Made by a program: the position numbers and the translations under genes. DNA of 11,507 nucleotides from Solirubrobacteraceae bacterium (GTDB lineage: Bacteria; Actinomycetota; Thermoleophilia; Solirubrobacterales; Solirubrobacteraceae): assembly GCA_030038955.1 (NCBI GenBank), contig JASHQV010000040.1, forward strand, positions 1 to 11,507, in the 5' to 3' direction. Positions within the stretch are counted from its first letter, which is position 1. Every line of letters begins with the position of its first letter. Below, piece by piece: positions 7,859 through 11,507 of the stretch. The notes beneath the pieces were generated by a model. The model was not told where the DNA came from. It did not search any database and saw only the letters and a list, made by a program, of their open reading frames with translations.

Positions 7859-8508
7859 GATCGTCTCCCCCCCACCCGCAGGACGGTATCCAGCTCGCCG
7901 ATCATACGCAGCGCCGCCTCGCGGCGGTTCCCTTCGAGCGCGTCGACGGTGGCCGCGAGCCGGGCGACGCCGACGAGGTCGTCGCCGGCCGACGACAGCA
8001 CCGCCTGCGTGCGGCGCGCCTGCAGCAGCAGGTGCAGCGCGGTCGCCGCCTGACGGGCGAACAGCTCCAGCAGATCCATCTCGGCAAGGCTGAAGCGGCT
8101 GCGCTGCGGGCGGTCGAGGACGTTGAGCACGCCAAGCACGGTGTCCTCGTAGATCAGCGGCACCGCCATCAGCCCCTGGGGCACGTAGCCGGTGCGGCGC
8201 GCCGCCTCGAGGTCGAAGCGCGGATCCTGGGTGACATCCTCGATCACCAGCGGCTGACGCGACTGTGCGACCCAGCCGGCGACGCCGGTGGCGGCGGGCA
8301 GCCGCTGTCCTACGAGCTCGCCCTCGCCCTCGCCGGTGACGGCCTCGAAGACGAGCTCGCCGGCGTCGTCGTCGAGCAACATGATCGACGACGCGCGAGC
8401 CCCGAGGATCGCCCGGGCGACCTCGACGATCGCCTGCAGCAGCGGGCGGTGCGCATCCTCGGCGGCGAGCGCGCCGGCGGCGACGGCGGCGCTGATCGAG
8501 TCGCTCAC
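7855..8508 (-). CDS. GAF-domain sensor protein
   Basis: A 217-residue soluble protein. A single GAF domain spans about residues 22-162: N-terminal helix, strands around SIMLLDDDAGELVF, the GVAGWVAQSRQPLVIEDV core, the DPRF motif, and the GLMAVPLIYEDTVLGVLNVL strand pair, all typical of GAF domains that bind small ligands or cyclic nucleotides. A C-terminal helical tail (about 163-210) may dimerise. No output domain (kinase, GGDEF, HTH) is attached, so it probably works through a partner. The start is GTG at 8506-8508 with a GGAGG site 6 nt upstream; the gene lies 28 nt after the protease stop. Its TGA overlaps the GTG of the first cyclase gene, suggesting the two are made together. GAF domains often regulate nucleotide cyclases, so control of the downstream cyclases is a reasonable inference, unproven here. 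The ligand cannot be told from sequence. Confidence 0.85.
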   Translation of the reverse strand: MSDSISAAVAAGALAAEDAHRPLLQAIVEVARAILGARASSIMLLDDDAGELVFEAVTGEGEGELVGQRLPAATGVAGWVAQSRQPLVIEDVTQDPRFDLEAARRTGYVPQGLMAVPLIYEDTVLGVLNVLDRPQRSRFSLAEMDLLELFARQAATALHLLLQARRTQAVLSSAGDDLVGVARLAATVDALEGNRREAALRMIGELDTVLRVGGRRS

Positions 8509-8514
8509 GTCGCG

Positions 8515-8519
8515 CCTCC
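8515..8519 (-). promoter_or_regulatory. Shine-Dalgarno for the GAF gene
   Basis: GGAGG on the minus strand ends 6 nt before the GTG at 8508. It decides the start of the GAF gene and is the only clear ribosome-binding site within an intergenic gap of the five-gene block, where the other junctions overlap. Confidence 0.7.
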
Positions 8520-8536
8520 GATGTTCGCCGTCCAGC

Positions 8537-9367
8537 TCACGCCGCCGCCCCCGTGTTCGCCGCGGTCGCGTACAGCACGCTCTTGACCTGGAACGGGGTG
8601 AGCTCGGGGTGCTTGCCGAGGATCAGCGCGCACACGCCGCTGACGTGGGCGGTGGCGAACGAGTTGCCGGCGGCGACGATCCGGCTGCCGCCGAGCCAGG
8701 CGACTTCGACGTTCATGCCGCGCGCGAACAGCTCCACCGGCGGGTCGGGGTTGACCAGGTACTCGAGCGGGTCCCCGCCCTCATGGCTGGCGACCGACAC
8801 GACCGACGAGAACCGCCACGGATACGAGCGGATCTCGAGGTTGTGGGCCGACGCGACGATCACCGCCCCGCGGAAGTAGGCGTCGTCGGAGACGCGGTGC
8901 AGCAGCTCTGCCGCCTCGGCCTTCGAGCTCGAGAGGCTGAGGTTGACGACCCGGCAGCCCTGCTCGACGGCCCACGCGACCCCCTCGACCAACGCCACGT
9001 AGTTGCCTTTCGCCTGGGCGCCCAGCACGCACACGTCCCACAGCTCGCAGCCGGGCGCGAGCGAGCGGATGATCCCGGCGCAGGCGGTGCCGTGGCCGGC
9101 CCGGTCACCGATCGACTCCTCCACCACGTCGGGCTCGCCGTCGGGATCGAACTGCACGTGCACGGCGCGGGCGACGCCGCCGACCAGCTCGTGCTCGGCG
9201 TCGATGCCGCTGTCGACGACCGCCACCGCGACCCCCTCGCCGGTCGAGCCGCCCCACGCCCACTCGCGGTCGATGCCGGCGGGCAGGCCGGGGTGCAGCG
9301 TCTTCGCCCGCGGGTCGTCACGGCGCATGCTCCATGCGGGGAGCTCCTCGTCGAGCGTCACGGTCAC
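8537..9367 (-). CDS. Cytoplasmic subtilisin-like serine protease (S8 family)
   Basis: A 276-residue compact peptidase with all catalytic positions: Asp52 (VAVVDSGID), His92 (GHGTACAG), oxyanion Asn176 (ASAHN) and Ser236 (GNSFATAHVSG). The usual GTSMA-x-PHVSG motif is altered to N before the Ser and A-H in place of P-H, so it is a divergent but probably active enzyme. There is no signal peptide, I9-type propeptide or membrane segment; the protein goes almost straight into the catalytic fold, so it likely acts inside the cell. The chosen start is GTG at 9365-9367, overlapping the sigma-factor TGA as GTGA, like the other junctions in this block; an in-frame TTG at 9398-9400 would add 11 residues but overlaps the sigma gene more deeply. 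Context suggests regulated proteolysis of a signalling partner rather than nutrient digestion. The substrate is unknown. Confidence 0.88.
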   Translation of the reverse strand: MTVTLDEELPAWSMRRDDPRAKTLHPGLPAGIDREWAWGGSTGEGVAVAVVDSGIDAEHELVGGVARAVHVQFDPDGEPDVVEESIGDRAGHGTACAGIIRSLAPGCELWDVCVLGAQAKGNYVALVEGVAWAVEQGCRVVNLSLSSSKAEAAELLHRVSDDAYFRGAVIVASAHNLEIRSYPWRFSSVVSVASHEGGDPLEYLVNPDPPVELFARGMNVEVAWLGGSRIVAAGNSFATAHVSGVCALILGKHPELTPFQVKSVLYATAANTGAAA

Positions 9368-9897
9368 GCTTCCAGCGCTGTGCGCAGCTTCGTCAGGCAA
9401 CGGCTGATGCGGCTCGCGATCGTCCCCATCGGCAGCTGCAACGCCTCGGAGATGTCGGCGTAGCTCTGATCGCGAGCGAAGAAGCGGTCGAGGATCTCAC
9501 GGCACTCGTCGGGCAGCGCGCGCATCGCCTGCTGGACCGTCAGCGCCTCGTCGAGCCGTGCCAGCTCCGCGCCGACCCGCTCGTCGAGCGTATCGAGCAC
9601 CTCCTCGTCCGCCTGCTCGCGCGCCGCCGCGCGCAGGCGGTCGATCGCCAGCCGGCGCGTCAGCTGCGCGAGCCATGGGCGAATCGCGCCGTCGTCGCGC
9701 AAGCGATCGAGGTGCTCGTAGGTGCGCGCCAGCACCTCCTGGAAGACGTCCTCGGCGTCCGCGTCGGACAGCCGGTAGGCCTGCGTCGCGATCGCGTAGA
9801 TGTAACGGGAGAAGCGCTCGACCAGCAGCGTCCAGGCGACGGCCTCGCCTGCCCGGCAGGCCTTGACGAGCTCGGCATCGGATATCGGGCCCTCCAT
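9364..9897 (-). CDS. ECF-type RNA polymerase sigma factor
   Basis: A 177-residue sigma-70 family protein with only regions 2 and 4, as in extracytoplasmic-function sigma factors. Region 2 covers about residues 18-92, including DAEDVFQEVLARTYEHL and the R-x-WL...RRLAIDRLR block that binds core polymerase and the -10 element. Region 4 (about 122-172) has LPDECREIL and the helix-turn-helix YADISEALQLPMGTIASRIS that reads the -35 element. The start chosen is ATG at 9895-9897 (MEGPISDAEL); an in-frame ATG at 9922-9924 would add nine residues, and neither has a strong Shine-Dalgarno. It is the first gene of the minus-strand operon, and its stop overlaps the protease start. No anti-sigma gene with a zinc or membrane segment lies next to it, which is unusual for this class; control may involve the protease or another product of the operon. 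Autoregulation is likely by analogy but no consensus promoter was identified. Confidence 0.9.
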   Translation of the reverse strand: MEGPISDAELVKACRAGEAVAWTLLVERFSRYIYAIATQAYRLSDADAEDVFQEVLARTYEHLDRLRDDGAIRPWLAQLTRRLAIDRLRAAAREQADEEVLDTLDERVGAELARLDEALTVQQAMRALPDECREILDRFFARDQSYADISEALQLPMGTIASRISRCLTKLRTALEA

Positions 9898-10044
9898 CAG
9901 CGTTCCCAGGCCCCCTGGCTGCATGCTGCAAGCAGCGTAATGCACAAAGCGGGCGGTGGTCCAGAGCATCCGATGCCGGCGGCGCAAGCCGATCGGCGGC
10001 GGTGCCAGGCCATATGATCCCGCCTCACCGATGCAAGCGCCGTC
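9898..10044. promoter_or_regulatory. Divergent promoter region between sigma factor and MFS-CNB genes
   Basis: About 147 nt separate the two divergently transcribed genes, so promoters for both the five-gene operon and the transporter should lie here. On the plus strand, TATGAT at 10013-10018 resembles a -10 box for the transporter, but no good -35 is seen at 16-18 nt. On the minus strand no convincing ECF-type GGAAC/GTC pair was found. A short inverted repeat (GCTGC 9918-9922, GCAGC 9932-9936) lies close to the sigma start and might be an operator, but is weak. Confidence 0.4.
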
Positions 10045-10048
10045 GTGA
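10031..10048 (+). other. Five-codon leader frame overlapping the transporter start
   Basis: ATG CAA GCG CCG TCG TGA encodes MQAPS and ends in a TGA that overlaps the GTG start of the MFS-CNB gene as GTGA. The transporter has no visible Shine-Dalgarno, so translation of this tiny frame could couple to it. It lies 12 nt after the TATGAT box, so the message would have almost no leader before it. It could equally be chance. Confidence 0.3.
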
Positions 10049-11507
10049 GCACGCTCGCAGTCGAGCCGGAGGCCAGTCCCGGCTGGCTGGCGCGCTACCG
10101 CGGGGTGCTGCGCCAGCGCGAGGTGCGACGGCTGTTGACGGCGCTGCTCGTGTCGGCGACCGGCAGCTGGGCGTACAACACGGTGCTGCTGGCGTACGTG
10201 TTCGAGCGCACCCACTCGCTCGGCTGGGTCGGAGCGGCGGGAGTCGTGCGGTTCGTGCCGCAGCTGCTGTTCAGCAGCTACGGCGGCGTGCTGGCCGAGC
10301 GGCTCGAGCGGATCCGGCTGATGGTGGCATCGGACCTGCTGTGCGCCGTGTGGCAGACGGGGTTGGCGCTGGTCGCCGCGACCGGCGCGCCGCCGGCGCT
10401 CGCGCTCGTGTTCGCGGCTCTGACCTCGACCACCGGCGTCGTCTACCAGCCGGCGACGACCGCGACGATCCCGAGTCTCGTGGACGAGGGCGAGCTGACC
10501 GCGGCCAACGCGCTGAACGCGACGATCGACCAGCTGGTGGTGATCGCCGGCCCCGCGATCGGGGCGCTGCTGCTGCTCGCGGGCTCGCCGACCGCGGGGT
10601 TCGCGCTGAACGCCGCGAGCTTCCTGTTCTCGGCGGCGATCGTCGCCACGATCCGCACCCGCAGCCGGCCGGTCGACGTCACCGAGGCGGGGACCGCCGG
10701 GCTGCTGCGCCAGCTGAGCGTCGGCTTCCGCACGATCCTCGGCCTGCCGGCGGCCCGCATCCTCGTCGCCTACTGCGCGCTGGTCAGCTTCGTCTACGGC
10801 ACCGACACGGTGCTGTTCGTCGGCGTCTCCGTCCATCGCCTGGGAACCGGCGGCGAAGGCTTCGGCTACCTGCTGGCCGGTCTCGGGGTCGGTGGGGTGC
10901 TGATGGCGCCCGCCGTCGACCGGCTCGCCGGCTCGGGACGGCTGGCGCTGACCATCCTCGCGGGCGCGCTCGGCTACTCGCTGCCGACCGCGCTGCTGAC
11001 CGTGATCCACTCGCCGGCGCCGGCGGTCGTGCTCGAGGTGTTCCGGGGCGCCTCGACGCTGATCGTCGACGTGCTCGCGATCACCTCGCTGCAGCGGGCG
11101 GTCACGCCCGACCGGCTGGCGAGGGTGTTCGGGGTGTTCTTTGCGATCGCGCTGACCGCGATCACGTTGGGCGCGTTGCTGACCCCGATCGTCGTCCACG
11201 CGCTGGGGCTGAACGGCGGCCTCTGGGTGATGGCGACGGCCCCGGCCGCGCTGGCGGTGGCGGGGCTGCCGGCGCTGCTGCGAGCCGACCGCCAGGCCGC
11301 CGAGCGCGCCCGCCAGCTGGCGCCGCGGGTGGCGGTGCTGGAGCACCTCGGACTTTTCGCCGGCGCCAGCCGGCCGTTGCTCGAGCGCCTCGCCGGCGCG
11401 GCCGAGACCGTGTCGTTCGACGCCGGCGCCGCGATCGTCCGCGAGGGCGAGCCCGCCGACGCCGTGTACGTACTGAGCGATGGCGAGGTGCAGGTCAGTG
11501 CGCGCGG
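10045..11507 (+). CDS. MFS transporter fused to a cyclic-nucleotide-binding domain (C-terminus cut by window edge)
   Basis: At least 487 residues are visible. Residues about 28-425 are hydrophobic membrane segments of a major facilitator superfamily exporter of the EntS/MFS_3 type, with a motif-A-like loop GGVLAERLERIR at 80-91. From about residue 431 the sequence becomes a CAP_ED cyclic-nucleotide-binding domain: LEHLGLFAGASRPLLERLAG, then VSFDAGAAIVREGEPADAVYVLSDGEVQV. The phosphate-binding cassette lies beyond the edge, so binding competence cannot be judged. The start is GTG at 10045-10047; an in-frame TGA at 10015-10017 excludes longer forms. Mycobacterium tuberculosis Rv3239c and Rv3728 are known proteins that join MFS and cNMP-binding domains, followed there by an esterase domain, so more domains may follow here. 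Its divergent position beside two nucleotide cyclases suggests the transporter is gated by their product. The transported substrate is unknown. Confidence 0.88.
   Translation, partial: MSTLAVEPEASPGWLARYRGVLRQREVRRLLTALLVSATGSWAYNTVLLAYVFERTHSLGWVGAAGVVRFVPQLLFSSYGGVLAERLERIRLMVASDLLCAVWQTGLALVAATGAPPALALVFAALTSTTGVVYQPATTATIPSLVDEGELTAANALNATIDQLVVIAGPAIGALLLLAGSPTAGFALNAASFLFSAAIVATIRTRSRPVDVTEAGTAGLLRQLSVGFRTILGLPAARILVAYCALVSFVYGTDTVLFVGVSVHRLGTGGEGFGYLLAGLGVGGVLMAPAVDRLAGSGRLALTILAGALGYSLPTALLTVIHSPAPAVVLEVFRGASTLIVDVLAITSLQRAVTPDRLARVFGVFFAIALTAITLGALLTPIVVHALGLNGGLWVMATAPAALAVAGLPALLRADRQAAERARQLAPRVAVLEHLGLFAGASRPLLERLAGAAETVSFDAGAAIVREGEPADAVYVLSDGEVQVSAR

Noticed and set aside
9900..9910. 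GGGAAC just before the sigma ATG on the minus strand as an ECF -35 box
   Set aside because: It is directly next to the start codon, so the -10 and transcription start would fall inside the gene, and no matching -10 motif follows.
10381..10402. GGCGCGCCGCCGG as a third copy of the linker palindrome
   Set aside because: Only the first few bases match and there is no equivalent inverted partner arm; it is ordinary GC-rich coding sequence in the transporter.
9925..11346. A long minus-strand frame joined to the sigma factor, rich in Arg, Gln, His and Asp
   Set aside because: It is antisense to the MFS-CNB gene, whose membrane segments and CNB motifs are clear. The composition is typical of a shadow frame in GC-rich DNA.

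Overview
The window is very GC-rich chromosomal DNA with tightly packed genes, many GTG starts and codon use strongly biased to G/C at third positions. Together with the protein types (giant class III cyclase/ATPase/TPR proteins, an MFS transporter fused to a cyclic-nucleotide-binding domain, a cyclodeaminase-like N-terminus), this points to a high-GC actinobacterium, possibly of the Thermoleophilia/Solirubrobacterales type. That taxonomic placement is inference, not proof.

Layout. Positions 1-179 (minus) hold the N-terminus of a cyclodeaminase/cyclohydrolase-like protein that runs off the left edge. Divergent from it, 284-511 (plus) encodes a 75-residue, cysteine-free, acidic and histidine-rich protein built around four KSHG motifs, behind a strong Shine-Dalgarno. 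A 13-bp perfect hairpin (576-603) separates it from the convergent minus-strand block and lies inside the last codons of that block's final gene.

Positions 9897 down to 561 (minus) look like one five-gene operon: ECF sigma factor, cytoplasmic subtilisin-like protease, GAF-domain protein, and two tandem paralogous proteins (about 1,207 and 1,225 aa) with the order double zinc ribbon - class III nucleotide cyclase - STAND/AAA ATPase - TPR-like helical repeats. Three of the four junctions are GTGA start/stop overlaps; the fourth is a 28-nt gap with a GGAGG site. Both cyclase genes carry a long in-frame palindrome in the linker between zinc ribbon and cyclase.

Divergent from the sigma gene, across about 147 nt, a plus-strand gene (10045 to the right edge) encodes an MFS transporter fused to a C-terminal cyclic-nucleotide-binding (CAP_ED) domain, cut by the window end.

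Working model (inference): the operon is a self-contained signalling unit. The sigma factor would drive transcription, the protease and GAF protein would sense or process signals, the two cyclases would make a cyclic nucleotide in response to different ligands or partners seen by their diverged TPR regions, and the divergent MFS-CNB transporter would be a ready effector for that nucleotide. No anti-sigma gene is seen next to the sigma gene.
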